Part shown: positions 44,058-53,618 of the stretch, one piece after another
Layout: every line of letters begins with the position of its first letter
Numbering within the stretch: the first letter of the stretch is position 1
Assembly (NCBI GenBank): GCA_947494975.1
Contig: CANLXA010000004.1
Location: 715,001 to 779,000, forward strand
Reading direction: 5' to 3'
DNA from: an uncultured Roseicyclus sp.
GTDB lineage: Bacteria; Pseudomonadota; Alphaproteobacteria; Rhodobacterales; Rhodobacteraceae
DNA length: 64,000 nucleotides
The notes under the pieces: generated by a model
What the model was told of the DNA's origin: nothing
The model's input: the letters and a program-made list of their open reading frames with translations, nothing else
Databases searched by the model: none
Translations under genes and position numbers: made by a program

Positions 44058-45047
44058 TTGCAGCTTCATCATATTGCCCCGAACCGGAAGGCGACCGATG
44101 AGGACCGCTTGGTCGTCGGTGTCGCCCAGATTGCGCCGGTCTGGCTGGATCGCGTGTCGACCCTGTCGAAGGTCGAGGCCGCCATTGAGACGGCGGCATC
44201 GCAGGGGTGTCGCCTTGTTGCCTTTGGCGAAGCGCTCGTGCCCGGCTATCCGTTCTGGATCGAGCGGACGGACGGCGCGCGGTTCAACGATGATCGGCAG
44301 AAGCACCACTACGCCCGGTATCTCGATCAGGGTGTCGTGATTGAACGCGGTGATCTGGATGGTGTGAAGGCGCTTGCGTGCCTGCATCAGATTGCGGTGT
44401 ACCTTGGCGTGATGGAACGCGCCCCGGACCGGGGCAGCCACAGTCTGTATTGCAGCCTAGTCTACATTGACGCCGCCGGTGCAATCCAGTCCGTTCACCG
44501 CAAGCTGCATCCGACCTATGAAGAGCGGTTGGCGTGGGGGCAGGGCGACGGGCAGGGGCTGGTTGTTCATGATCTTGGCCCGTTCCGTGTGGGCGGATTG
44601 AACTGCTATGAAAACTGGCTGCCTTTGGCGCGGGCGGCGCTCTATGCGCAGGGGGAAAGCCTCCACGTGTCTGTATGGCCGGGCGGTTTGCACAACACGC
44701 ACGATCTACCGGCCTTCATCGCCAAGGAAGGCCGCAGTTATGTCATTGCGTGCTCGGGCCTGATGCGCGCGCAGGATTTCCCGGCCGACACCCCTGATCT
44801 CGATCGCATTCTGTCTGATGGGGCCGATATCGTCGCCAATGGCGGCTCGACCATTGTCGCGCCCGACGGGACGTTTCTGATCGAGCCGGTGCTGGACGAA
44901 GAAGCCCTGATCGTGGCCGAGATTGATGCATCTGTGGTGCGGGGCGAACGCCAGAATTTGGATCAGGCCGGGCATTACTCGCGCCCGGACGTGCTGAGCT
45001 TGTCGGTTGATCGCCGTCGCCAACGGCAGGTGGACTTCCGGGACTGA
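44058..45047 (+). CDS. Nitrilase-superfamily carbon-nitrogen hydrolase
   Basis: A 329-residue protein. No ATG fits; TTG 44058 has GAAGG about 7 bases upstream and I use it as the start. The catalytic triad is Glu58 in VAFGEALVPGYPFW, Lys149 in SVHRKLHPTYEERL and Cys183 in LNCYENWLPLARAAL. C-x-E-N with P-L, and the FGEALVPGYP block, place it with branch 1 true nitrilases, which turn nitriles into acids and ammonia, rather than amidases. It is cotranscribed with the carbamoylase-type gene and converges on the amidohydrolase gene 53 bases away. Confidence 0.9.
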   Translation: MQLHHIAPNRKATDEDRLVVGVAQIAPVWLDRVSTLSKVEAAIETAASQGCRLVAFGEALVPGYPFWIERTDGARFNDDRQKHHYARYLDQGVVIERGDLDGVKALACLHQIAVYLGVMERAPDRGSHSLYCSLVYIDAAGAIQSVHRKLHPTYEERLAWGQGDGQGLVVHDLGPFRVGGLNCYENWLPLARAALYAQGESLHVSVWPGGLHNTHDLPAFIAKEGRSYVIACSGLMRAQDFPADTPDLDRILSDGADIVANGGSTIVAPDGTFLIEPVLDEEALIVAEIDASVVRGERQNLDQAGHYSRPDVLSLSVDRRRQRQVDFRD

Positions 45048-45100
45048 CCCATCACGTCCGGCCGTCGAACATGCGTGGCCTCGGCAGTTGGGTAGATGGA

Positions 45101-46363
45101 TTAGTTGCGGCGATCCCGGCGCAGCTTGCCGTCCAGCATGACCAATCGCACCGTCGTGGCGGAGTTCACAAAGACCGACAAGTCGCTGAGCGGGTCGCCC
45201 TCTACCATGATGAGGTCGGCCAGCGCGCCTGGCGTGATCTGCCCAAGCTCGCCTGCACGCTGCACGATCTCGGCGTTGATTGATGTTGCCGAGCGCAGGA
45301 CATCTACGGGGCGCTGCACCTGCCCGCGCAAAAGCAGCTCGCGCCCTTGGGTCTGAAGAAAAATATCCCCATGCAGATCACAGCCCAGGCCCAGTTTAAC
45401 CCCGGCCGTCGCACAGGCCTCGATCGCGTATAGCGTTCGCTTGTTGACGTCCCGCACCTTGTCCGTTGCAGAGGCCGGAAGCCCGAGCGCTTCGGCGTTT
45501 TCGGCAATCAACTCGCCCGCCGACAGCGTGGGCACAACGTAAGCGCCTGCCTCAGCGATGAAGGCGGCTGTCTCAGGCTCAATCAGGCTGCCGTGTTCGA
45601 TCGTCCGAACGCCCAATTCCAGGCACCGCCGCGCGCCTGCGTCAGTATGGCAATGGGCCATGACGTAGGATCCGCGCCGCGCCGCTTCTTCGACCGCGAC
45701 GAGGATTTCTGCGTCGGTGAAATGCGGCATCTCAAGCGGTGCAAGCTCGGTCGAAACACCGCCTGACACGAAGATCTTGATCTGGGTTGCCCCTTGCCGA
45801 AATCGTTGTCGCACGGCTTTGCGCATCTCGTGAGGGCCGTCCACGGCTTCGCAGATGACGCCGCTGTATTCCCCACATCCGCAGAGGTCCGACTCGCCGC
45901 GCCGCCGCATATCGCCATGCCCGCCGGTTTGCGTGAGCGCTTTGCCGGGATAGAAAAATCGCGGGCCATCGATCAGCCCGGCATCGAGCGATTGCGCCAG
46001 CCCGATATCGCCCCCGCCCGCATCGCGGATCGTGGTATAGCCCCGGTCCAACGCTCCGGTCAAAAGCCGCATGGCATGGGAGGCGAGCAGCGCGGGATGC
46101 ATGCGATCGGTGCCATAGAAATCGTAGCTTGGCGTATTCGCGTGGTAGTGCGCATCAATCAAGCCAGGCATCAGGAAGAGGCCATCGCAATCAATTCTGT
46201 GCGCCTCACCGGTATATGTCACATCGGCGCCCGCTTCGCGGATGCGCGTTCCCTCAACCACAACGGAGGCGTTTTCCACGGCCTCGTCAGACACACCATC
46301 CCAAAGTCGCGCGTTGTGAAAGAGAGTGACGCCGGTTTCCCCCGTATCACTGACCGTATTCAT
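45101..46363 (-). CDS. Metal-dependent amidohydrolase (Xaa-Pro/prolidase-like)
   Basis: A 420-residue member of the amidohydrolase superfamily. The H-x-H metal pair is His72 and His74 in MPGLIDAHYHANTPSY. Further ligands lie in YVMAHCHTDAGARRCLELG, IEHGSLIEPETAAF and GLGCDLHGDIF, and the C-terminal GQITPGALADLIMVEGDPL is typical. No lysine-bridge motif is seen clearly. Relatives cleave Xaa-Pro dipeptides, imidazolonepropionate or acylated amino acids. It is the tenth and last gene of the racemase-dpp-hyu operon and overlaps the M20 gene (ATGA), so it should act on a product of that pathway. Confidence 0.85.
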   Translation of the reverse strand: MNTVSDTGETGVTLFHNARLWDGVSDEAVENASVVVEGTRIREAGADVTYTGEAHRIDCDGLFLMPGLIDAHYHANTPSYDFYGTDRMHPALLASHAMRLLTGALDRGYTTIRDAGGGDIGLAQSLDAGLIDGPRFFYPGKALTQTGGHGDMRRRGESDLCGCGEYSGVICEAVDGPHEMRKAVRQRFRQGATQIKIFVSGGVSTELAPLEMPHFTDAEILVAVEEAARRGSYVMAHCHTDAGARRCLELGVRTIEHGSLIEPETAAFIAEAGAYVVPTLSAGELIAENAEALGLPASATDKVRDVNKRTLYAIEACATAGVKLGLGCDLHGDIFLQTQGRELLLRGQVQRPVDVLRSATSINAEIVQRAGELGQITPGALADLIMVEGDPLSDLSVFVNSATTVRLVMLDGKLRRDRRN

Positions 46364-47748
46364 ACCGACATCCTTCCCAACCTGTCGAGTAGCGCTGCAC
46401 CAGTGCGAATTCCGTGGTGAAACAGGGAGATTTCCAGGTTTTCGTTCGGAGCGTGGTTAGCCTCGTCTGCGTTTGCATAGGGCGTGACGAAGGCTGGCAA
46501 CCCGAGCGTCTTGGTGAATGCGTAATCCGGCAGGCTCCCCCCCACGCTTGGGTAGAGATATGGTTCGACCCCGCGTGCCATCCGCACGGCATCGATAATT
46601 GCAGGCGCGAATGGACTGTCCAGCGGCGTGCGCGACGGCAGCATCCCTCCGCAGCCGATCACCTCCACCTCGTCCTCCGGGGCGTGCTTCGCCACATGGG
46701 CGCGGACGCAGTCGACTGCCTGTTCCGGGGTCATATCCGGGACAAGGCGGATGTCGCATTTCGCGACCGCTTCGGCGGGCAAAACGGTCTTCGTGCCCGG
46801 TCCGCCATAACCGCCATGGATGCCGTTGATCGTGAGCGTCGGGTGGAACATCACCCGGTCATGGAACGGCCTGTCGGCAGGCGCATCCAGTCGTCCAAGC
46901 CCCATGTCGTCGAGGTATCCGGGGATGTCGACCGGTAGCGCTGCAGCGGCGGCGTGTTCGGCATTGGTGGGCGGGCGCACCGGGTCGTACAAGCCGTCAA
47001 TGGTGATCCGCCCCTCCGCATCCTTCATGGTGCCCAGGAGATGCACCAGCGTCCAAAGCGCATTTGGCATCGTGCCGCCATGATTACCGGAATGGGCATC
47101 GGTCCGCCCAGTCTTCACGGACAGTTCAAACCCGGCCATCCCGCGCACACCAAACGTCACGATGGGTCGGCCCGAAGGATGCAGAGGTCCATCGGCCGTC
47201 ACCACCAGATCCGCGTTGAGCCGGTCTGCATGGGCCGCCACGAATTCCGCGATGCGGGGCGACCCGATTTCCTCTTCTCCTTCCAACAGGAAGATCACGT
47301 TGCATGGCAACATCCCCGTAACCTTCAGATGCGCCTCCAGCGCCAGAAGCTGCGCAAAATGCTGGCCCTTGTTATCGCCGATCCCGCGGGCATAGATCCG
47401 CCCGTCACGGATCGTCGGCTCGAAGGGCGGGCTGATCCAGGCCTCAAGCGGGTCCGGCGGTTGTACGTCGTAGTGCCCATAAAGCAGGACGGTCGGCTTG
47501 CCCGGCGCGTCATTGCGATGGCCTAACACCATCGGATGACCAGATGTCGGGACCGCCTCGGCCTCAAACCCCAGCCCTTCCAGATGATCGACCAGCATGG
47601 CCGCGACCTCGCGGATGCCGATGTCATGGGCGCTGATGGACGGATGTTTGACGTAGTCCATGACGCGGCGCAGATGGTCGTCACGATGATTGTCGATATG
47701 GGCAAACACGGCGGCCAGCGTATCTGTTATCTCGATGTCTTCGGTCAT
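46360..47748 (-). CDS. M20-family dipeptidase
   Basis: A 462-residue metallopeptidase. Metal and catalytic residues: His92 and Asp94 in LLYGHYDVQPPDPLEAW, Asp125 in RGIGDNKGQHFAQLLA, and the Glu158-Glu160 stretch in LLEGEEEIGSPRI. The YGHYDVQP and GDNKG blocks are typical of M20 dipeptidases of the carnosinase/PepV-like type. About residues 195-310 form the dimerisation lid. It overlaps HyuA (ATGA) and the amidohydrolase (ATGA). With an oligopeptide-type importer upstream, it probably hydrolyses imported dipeptides or a ring-opened product. Confidence 0.9.
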   Translation of the reverse strand: MTEDIEITDTLAAVFAHIDNHRDDHLRRVMDYVKHPSISAHDIGIREVAAMLVDHLEGLGFEAEAVPTSGHPMVLGHRNDAPGKPTVLLYGHYDVQPPDPLEAWISPPFEPTIRDGRIYARGIGDNKGQHFAQLLALEAHLKVTGMLPCNVIFLLEGEEEIGSPRIAEFVAAHADRLNADLVVTADGPLHPSGRPIVTFGVRGMAGFELSVKTGRTDAHSGNHGGTMPNALWTLVHLLGTMKDAEGRITIDGLYDPVRPPTNAEHAAAAALPVDIPGYLDDMGLGRLDAPADRPFHDRVMFHPTLTINGIHGGYGGPGTKTVLPAEAVAKCDIRLVPDMTPEQAVDCVRAHVAKHAPEDEVEVIGCGGMLPSRTPLDSPFAPAIIDAVRMARGVEPYLYPSVGGSLPDYAFTKTLGLPAFVTPYANADEANHAPNENLEISLFHHGIRTGAALLDRLGRMSV

Positions 47749-49802
47749 GGGTCCGCCTTGGTCAGAATGAGTGCGCCCGAGGGCTGGACGGTGCCGGACC
47801 AGCCGGGCGCGATCAGGGTTGTGGTGTCGAGTTGGCTCACAATCGCGGGGCCTTCGATGAGCGCACCGGCACCGAGCGTAGACCGATCGAACAGCGGCAC
47901 GTTTTCCCGGCCAGATGGCAAGGCGACCGGTACGTGGTCTACCGGTTGTGGCGGCGCGCCCGGTGTCAGTGCAGACGGGGCCGGGGTTTGCATGGCTGCG
48001 CGCGCCTCCACCCGCAAGGTCACCAACTCAATCGGGGCGTTCAACTCAAAGCCGTAAAGGGCACGATGAGCGGCGGCAAAGCCGGCCTCCAACGCCTCGG
48101 CGGTCTGGGCCCAAGGCACGGCCAGTTCATTGCCCTGACCGGCATAGCGCAGAAGCGCGACGCGATTGGTTTGCCGGTCGCCCTCGGCTACGCCCTCGAC
48201 GTCGAACCAAGTGGCTGCATCGGCCTCAAGCTCCAAGCAGAGCTGTTCGGCTTCCGCCATATCGGCGGTGCCAGCCCGCGGCCGCGCCCGGCTGAATTCG
48301 GACTTGAGGTCAGCCGCCATAAGTCCATCGGCGCACAGAATGCCGGGGGCGGGCACGATCAACACTCGGCGTGTCCCGATCAGATCGGCGAGGGCGCATC
48401 CGTGGAGCGGCCCTGCGCCGCCGAACGGCAGCAGCGTGAAATCGCGCGGGTCGAACCCCCGCTCAACCGACACGACGCGCAGGGCGCCAACCATCTTGTT
48501 ATCCGCAATGGCAAGGATGCCGCGTGCGGCGTCTTCGACCGCTATGCCAAGCGGCTTCGCGACGCCGTCCTCCAGCGCGCGTCGCGCGGCGACAACGTCA
48601 AGCGCCATGTCGCCGCCCAAAAGCCGTGCGGGCAGGTGCCCCAGCACCACGTGAGCGTCCGTCACAGTGGCCTCGGACCCTCCGCGCCCATAAGCTGCGG
48701 GTCCTGGCGTGGCCCCGGCGCTTTCCGGCCCGACGGTCAACGCCCCGTCAGCGACTCGCGCGATGGATCCGCCGCCCGCCCCGATTGTCACCATATCGAC
48801 CATCGGCAGCGGCAGGGGCCAATCGCCCACCTGGCCTTGCTGGGTCAGCCCGATCTCACCGCCCGCGATGAGGCAGATATCAGCGCTTGTCCCGCCGATA
48901 TCGACGGTCAGGATGTCGTCGACCCCACAGGCCGCCGCTGCAGACCTTGCTCCAACAACGCCAGCCGCGGGCCCCGACAGAGCCGTCAGCGCCGGTGCGG
49001 AACGGATCTTGCCCGCGCCCGCAACCCCCCCATTTGATTGCATCAAAAGAAGCGGCGCGGGGACGCCTTCGGCGGCGAGTTTCTCCTCGATCCGCGCCAC
49101 ATAATGCGTGACGCCTGGCATCACGACAGCGTTCAGGACTGAGGCTAGGGTCCGTTCGTATTCCCGCACGACCGGCAAAACGTCCGATGATGCGGTGATC
49201 GCAATACCGGGGAGGGTGGCGCGCAGGATCTCGGCCACACGACGTTCATGATCTGGATTGGCGAAGGCGTGGAGCAAGCAAATGGCCACGGAATCTACGT
49301 CCATTTCGCGCAGGGCGTCAGCAGCAGTTGCTACGCTATCTTCGTCTAGGGCCTTGGCCACCGTGCCTCCGGGCAGAATACGTTCCGTTACCTCGACGAT
49401 GCGTGAGGCGGGCACCGGGCGCTCCGGCTTGATCCAGTTGTAGAGGTTGGCCGCACGCGGAATGTCCTGTCGTCCGATCCCAAGTACATGGCGAAAGCCG
49501 CGGGTTGTGACCAAGGCCGCCCGTGCGCCCTTGCCTTCAAGGATCATGTTCGTGGCGACGGTTGTGCCGTGCAGAACCTGACGCAGGTCTCCGGGCGCTG
49601 CGCCCGCTGCATCCAGTGCCAACCGCAATCCGGTCAAAAACGCCTCGGACGGATCGTCGGGGCGGGACGGGGTCTTGGCCCGCCAGACTTGTCCGGTTGC
49701 CGTGTCCGCAAGGGCCACGTCGGTGAACGTGCCACCGATATCCACCGCAAGTGTCAGCGCCGCCGTCTGTGCGTGCGCGGTTTCTGCGCCGTCAAAGGAC
49801 AT
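47745..49802 (-). CDS. hyuA: Hydantoinase/oxoprolinase A subunit
   Basis: A 685-residue protein. The N-terminal LAVDIGGTFTDVALAD is the ASKHA-type ATP phosphate loop of the family, with HGTTVATNMILEGKGA, TVDIGGTSADICLI and LLPFGGAGPLHGCALAD further on. HyuA with HyuB forms an ATP-dependent enzyme that opens cyclic amides: 5-oxoproline, hydantoin or N-methylhydantoin; some relatives are acetone or acetophenone carboxylases. It is somewhat shorter than fused eukaryotic oxoprolinases, as expected for a split bacterial form. It overlaps HyuB by 11 bases. The ring substrate is not readable, though the racemase and carbamoylase neighbours favour a hydantoin. Confidence 0.93.
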   Translation of the reverse strand: MSFDGAETAHAQTAALTLAVDIGGTFTDVALADTATGQVWRAKTPSRPDDPSEAFLTGLRLALDAAGAAPGDLRQVLHGTTVATNMILEGKGARAALVTTRGFRHVLGIGRQDIPRAANLYNWIKPERPVPASRIVEVTERILPGGTVAKALDEDSVATAADALREMDVDSVAICLLHAFANPDHERRVAEILRATLPGIAITASSDVLPVVREYERTLASVLNAVVMPGVTHYVARIEEKLAAEGVPAPLLLMQSNGGVAGAGKIRSAPALTALSGPAAGVVGARSAAAACGVDDILTVDIGGTSADICLIAGGEIGLTQQGQVGDWPLPLPMVDMVTIGAGGGSIARVADGALTVGPESAGATPGPAAYGRGGSEATVTDAHVVLGHLPARLLGGDMALDVVAARRALEDGVAKPLGIAVEDAARGILAIADNKMVGALRVVSVERGFDPRDFTLLPFGGAGPLHGCALADLIGTRRVLIVPAPGILCADGLMAADLKSEFSRARPRAGTADMAEAEQLCLELEADAATWFDVEGVAEGDRQTNRVALLRYAGQGNELAVPWAQTAEALEAGFAAAHRALYGFELNAPIELVTLRVEARAAMQTPAPSALTPGAPPQPVDHVPVALPSGRENVPLFDRSTLGAGALIEGPAIVSQLDTTTLIAPGWSGTVQPSGALILTKADP

Positions 49803-51606
49803 CGAGATACTCCTTGCGGTGGAAGGGTTTGACCTCGGGCCGTGTGGCTCTCAACCGCGCGGTCTCCGCCTCATCCACGTACCGACCGGTCACAGCGACT
49901 CCGTATTCGCGCGCGGCCGCCTCGATGCTCACCAACCCGGCAAGCACATCTTCCAGAACCTTTGCAGGCGGGCGATCAAACGGGTGTCCGTAGCCGCCGC
50001 CGCCGCCTGTCTCGATGCGGACAACGTCGCCTTGCTTCAGCATGGTCCCGTCCGACAAGGGTGGCAGCACCTTCTCGTCCGGCGTACCGGGATTGATCAC
50101 GATCCGCCCGGGCGCGCCGGATTTGCCACCTTTGATGCCCCAAGGCGGGTTCTCAACCCCATCAATGCGGATGCCCAACATCGCGCTGTCGGCGAGGATC
50201 TCGTATTCGCGTAGTATCCCCGTGCCGCCGCGAAACGCGCCCGGTCCGCCGCTATCCATCACCATGCCGTAGGTCCGGAAGGACACTGGATAGCCAAGCT
50301 CGGTAAATTCAATCGGATAGTTTTCCTGCGCTACGAAGTAGACGGCGTCCATGCCGTCGGCAAAGGCGCGCGCGCCGTATCCGACCCCGATGCCATCCGC
50401 CAGCAGGAACGGGGTCGCACTCCCATCCTTTGCTGTGAAGCTGCCCCGGATCAGGGCGACGACATAGGCCGCCTGCGCCGCCGGTGCCTGCCCGCCAGCC
50501 GCATTCACAAGACCGTTCAGCGTCGCCAGCACCCGCATCATCGTCAGGCCGCGCATGCCCAACGGCGCGGGCCATCGTGGCTTCACCAGCGACCCTTCGC
50601 GCAGCCGCACCTCATCCAGCGCAAGAGGCCCGCCCGCGTTGCAAACCTGGCCCGGCTCCCCGCCCAGATAAAACAATCCCAGCGCCATGCCGGGGATGGA
50701 CCGGTTCATCAGGAGATTAACCGGCCCCGGCGCCTGATCGTCCGTCTCGGTTGCATCGAAGATGAACCGGTCTGTCCCGTCCGGACCCTTCTCACGGATG
50801 ATGGCAAAGCGCAGATGGAAGGGCCCGTTGCCATGGCCGTCGCTATCGATGGCGTCGGTGAAGCGATGCGTGCCGTAGTCGAACGTCTCTGCCAGCCTGC
50901 GCCGGACAAGGCGGCGCGTCCGGTCCAGAAGCTGCGCAAGCGCATCCTCTAGAACGGCCGTTCCGAACCGGTCCGTGGCCTCCGCCATGCGCTGCACGCC
51001 GAGCCGAACGCTGGCCATCAGCGCGCTCATATCCCCCTCGCTTTGTGCGGGGAACCGGGAGTTTCGGTGAAAGATCGCAAGCGCCGCATCGTTCACCACA
51101 CCGGCCTCGATCAGCTTTGTTGGGGGAATGATAATCCCCTCCTGCCAGATCTCGGTGGCGTCCGGGCTGATGGAGCCGGGGTGCATGCCGCCGATATCGG
51201 CAAAATGCGCCCAACTCATGACAAAGGCCACGCGGTGCCCCTTGTGAAACACTGGCGCCAACAGAACCTGATCGTTGGAATGGCTCACCGCGCCGTAGGA
51301 GCCATAGCAATCGTTGTACCAGTAGAGGTCTCCCTCCTGCATCGTCTCAATAGGGAAATGCTCGAACACCGGCGTGGTGATGTCGCCGAAAATGGGCACC
51401 ATTGACCCCACAGCCATCACGCCCTCGCGGTCGAATATCGCGGTGTAGAAGTCTTTCTTTTCGCGGATGAACGCGGATATCGCAGTACGTTCGATCAGCG
51501 CCTCCATCTCACTTTGTGCCGCCTGGATGGCGCCCTGAATAATTTCCAGCGTGATCGGATCGCAAATGGGCGCAGTGGTGATGTCGGGATCAGCGGCGTG
51601 GGTCAT
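49792..51606 (-). CDS. hyuB: Hydantoinase/oxoprolinase B subunit
   Basis: A 604-residue protein. DPITLEIIQGAIQAAQSEMEALIERTAISAFIREKKD is represented by its start at residues about 17-53, the standard HyuB N-terminus. Also seen are DCYGSYGAVSHSNDQVLLAPVF, HFADIGGMHPGS, and the C-terminal IETGGGGGYGHPFDRPP. The B subunit carries the metal and ring-binding part that works with the ATP-using A subunit. It lies 3 bases after the peptide transporter ATPase and overlaps HyuA by 11 bases, so transport and ring opening are one transcription unit. Confidence 0.93.
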   Translation of the reverse strand: MTHAADPDITTAPICDPITLEIIQGAIQAAQSEMEALIERTAISAFIREKKDFYTAIFDREGVMAVGSMVPIFGDITTPVFEHFPIETMQEGDLYWYNDCYGSYGAVSHSNDQVLLAPVFHKGHRVAFVMSWAHFADIGGMHPGSISPDATEIWQEGIIIPPTKLIEAGVVNDAALAIFHRNSRFPAQSEGDMSALMASVRLGVQRMAEATDRFGTAVLEDALAQLLDRTRRLVRRRLAETFDYGTHRFTDAIDSDGHGNGPFHLRFAIIREKGPDGTDRFIFDATETDDQAPGPVNLLMNRSIPGMALGLFYLGGEPGQVCNAGGPLALDEVRLREGSLVKPRWPAPLGMRGLTMMRVLATLNGLVNAAGGQAPAAQAAYVVALIRGSFTAKDGSATPFLLADGIGVGYGARAFADGMDAVYFVAQENYPIEFTELGYPVSFRTYGMVMDSGGPGAFRGGTGILREYEILADSAMLGIRIDGVENPPWGIKGGKSGAPGRIVINPGTPDEKVLPPLSDGTMLKQGDVVRIETGGGGGYGHPFDRPPAKVLEDVLAGLVSIEAAAREYGVAVTGRYVDEAETARLRATRPEVKPFHRKEYLDVL

Positions 51607-51609
51607 GGA

Positions 51610-52605
51610 TCACGTCTCCGGTGCATGGAGGTGGCAGTGGACGATGCGGTTCTGGATGCGCGTGGGACCGGGAGCTTCAACCGCGCAGCGGTCAAAGGCG
51701 CGCGGGCAGCGATCGCGGAACGTACAGCCCGACGGCGGGTTACGCGGGTCGGGGGCGCCGCGCCCGATGGGTAGCGGCTCATGGCTTTGATCCGGGTGCG
51801 GCACGGGCACGGCTGCGACGAGCGCCTGAGTATAGGGATGCAGCGGATTGGCCACGATGTCCTCGGTCGGGCCATCTTCGACGATCCGGCCGAGATACAT
51901 CACGATGGTCCGTTCGCAGACATAGCGCACCAGTGCCAGGTCATGGCTGATGTAGATCGCGGTGATCCCCGTCTTTGCGCGCACGTCGCGGAAGACATTC
52001 AACACGCCAGCGCGGACCGACACGTCGAGCATCGAGACAGGCTCATCCGCAACCACGAATTCCGGCTCAAGGATCAAAGCCCGTGCCATGACGATGCGCT
52101 GAAGCTGGCCGCCCGAAAGCTGGTGGGGATAGCGATCCATGAATTGCGTCGCGTCGCCGAGTTTCACCAGCGCCATGGCGCGTAGGATCCGATCCTCATG
52201 CTCAGCTTTGGGAATCCGTGCATTTTCCAGCGGTTCGGCAAGAACGTCGCGGATCGTGAAGCGCGGGTTCAGCGCCTCAAACGGGTTCTGAAAGATCAGT
52301 TGGACACGGCTACGAAAACGTTTCAGGGCATCTCCGCTCAACGCGCTGATGTCCTCTCCGTCAAATTCCACCCGGCCACCGGTCGCCTTGTCGAGCCTGA
52401 CGAGCATCCGGCCAGTGGACGTCTTGCCACAGCCGCTTTCGCCCAGAAGGCCCACGCTTTCGCCCCGGTGGAGTTCGAAGGTGACGCCGTCGACGGCTTT
52501 GACCACGGTGGAGCGGCCTTGCAGTTGCGCCAAAATCCCACCGACGGGGAAGTGCAGCTCAGCCGCCTCCAGTTTGATGAGGGGCGGATCCTGGGTATCC
52601 CTCAT
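51610..52605 (-). CDS. Peptide/nickel-type ABC transporter ATP-binding protein (DppF/OppF-like)
   Basis: A 331-residue ATPase read from ATG 52605, which overlaps the previous stop (ATGA). Walker A is GLLGESGCGKTSTGRM, the signature is LSGGQLQRIVMARAL, Walker B is EFVVADEPVSMLD, and ISHDLALVRYVCE holds the switch histidine. The C-terminal oligopeptide extension has CTFRDRCPRAFDRCAVEAP with the cysteine cluster that often binds an iron-sulfur cluster in this group. It pairs with the DppD-like ATPase to power uptake by the permeases further upstream in the operon. Confidence 0.94.
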   Translation of the reverse strand: MRDTQDPPLIKLEAAELHFPVGGILAQLQGRSTVVKAVDGVTFELHRGESVGLLGESGCGKTSTGRMLVRLDKATGGRVEFDGEDISALSGDALKRFRSRVQLIFQNPFEALNPRFTIRDVLAEPLENARIPKAEHEDRILRAMALVKLGDATQFMDRYPHQLSGGQLQRIVMARALILEPEFVVADEPVSMLDVSVRAGVLNVFRDVRAKTGITAIYISHDLALVRYVCERTIVMYLGRIVEDGPTEDIVANPLHPYTQALVAAVPVPHPDQSHEPLPIGRGAPDPRNPPSGCTFRDRCPRAFDRCAVEAPGPTRIQNRIVHCHLHAPET

Positions 52606-53618
52606 GCCGGAATCTCCCAGGTCTCTGAGGCTACTGCGCGCGCTCTCAATGCCTCTGCCTCGGCGATCCGGTGACATGCGGCGAGGTGGTCGCCCTCGTA
52701 AGGCAGCAGCTCCGGTGCGTCCGTCCGGCAGCGTGCTTCTGCGAAGGGGCAGCGGGGGGCGAAGCGGCATCCGGCAGGCGGATTGGCGAGGTCTGGCGGC
52801 GACCCCTCAATGGGTGTCAGTTCCCCGGCCGCACCCGCCAGATCGGGGAAGGCGTTGCGCAAGCCCATTGTATAGGGATGGGCGGGCGCGGTCAGCGTCG
52901 CAGCCATCGGGCCGGTTTCGACCACGCGGCCCGCATACATCACGACAACGCGGTCGCAGACATAGGCCACCACCGAAATATCATGGGTCACAAGGATGAC
53001 GGAGATCCCCAGCCGTTCCTTCAACTCGCGCAGCTGGTCGAGGATCTGCCGCTGCACGATCACGTCGAGTGCGGTCACGGGTTCATCGGCGATGATCAGC
53101 TTCGGATCCAGCGCCAGCGCCAGCGCAATGGCCACGCGTTGCCGCATCCCGCCGGAAAACTGGTGCGGATAGTCGCCAAGGCGGTTGGTCTCGATCCCCA
53201 CCCATTCAAACAGCTCCTCGGACCGCTTCCGTGCCGCCGCGCGCGCCATACCTCCCCGGCGCGTCAGCACCTCGGCCAGTTGGGAGCCCACCGTATAGAC
53301 TGGATCCAGCGAATTCATGGCCGATTGCGGAATGAAGGCGATCTCGCGCCAGCGCAGCCCGTTCATCGCCCGTTCCGACAGGGCCACGATGTCTTGTCCG
53401 CAGAACACCGCCTCGCCGCCCGCGATCCGCGCGTTCGCCGCCAGAACCCGCGTCAGGGATCGTGCGAGAGTGGTCTTGCCGCAGCCGCTTTCGCCCACCA
53501 AACCCACGATGCTGCCGGGTTGCACATCGAAGGTCGCCCCCTCCACGGCAATCGTGTCGTGGGCGCCCACCTTGTAGGCGATGGACAGGTCTTTAAGGGA
53601 CAGAAGCGGCTCTGTCAT
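52602..53618 (-). CDS. Peptide/nickel-type ABC transporter ATP-binding protein (DppD/OppD-like)
   Basis: A 338-residue ATPase. Walker A is GLVGESGCGKTTLARS, the signature is FSGGMRQRVAIALALA, Walker B is LIIADEPVTALD, and VTHDISVVAYVCDRV carries the switch histidine. The C-terminal extension has CRFAPRCPFAEARCRTDAPE, the four-cysteine cluster region of oligopeptide ATPases. It overlaps both neighbours by 4 bases. It acts at the inner membrane with the DppF-like protein as the nucleotide-binding pair of one importer. Confidence 0.94.
   Translation of the reverse strand: MTEPLLSLKDLSIAYKVGAHDTIAVEGATFDVQPGSIVGLVGESGCGKTTLARSLTRVLAANARIAGGEAVFCGQDIVALSERAMNGLRWREIAFIPQSAMNSLDPVYTVGSQLAEVLTRRGGMARAAARKRSEELFEWVGIETNRLGDYPHQFSGGMRQRVAIALALALDPKLIIADEPVTALDVIVQRQILDQLRELKERLGISVILVTHDISVVAYVCDRVVVMYAGRVVETGPMAATLTAPAHPYTMGLRNAFPDLAGAAGELTPIEGSPPDLANPPAGCRFAPRCPFAEARCRTDAPELLPYEGDHLAACHRIAEAEALRARAVASETWEIPA

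Noticed and set aside
47832-49037. A 401-codon plus-strand frame
   Set aside because: Antisense to HyuA and arginine/glycine-rich without a domain.
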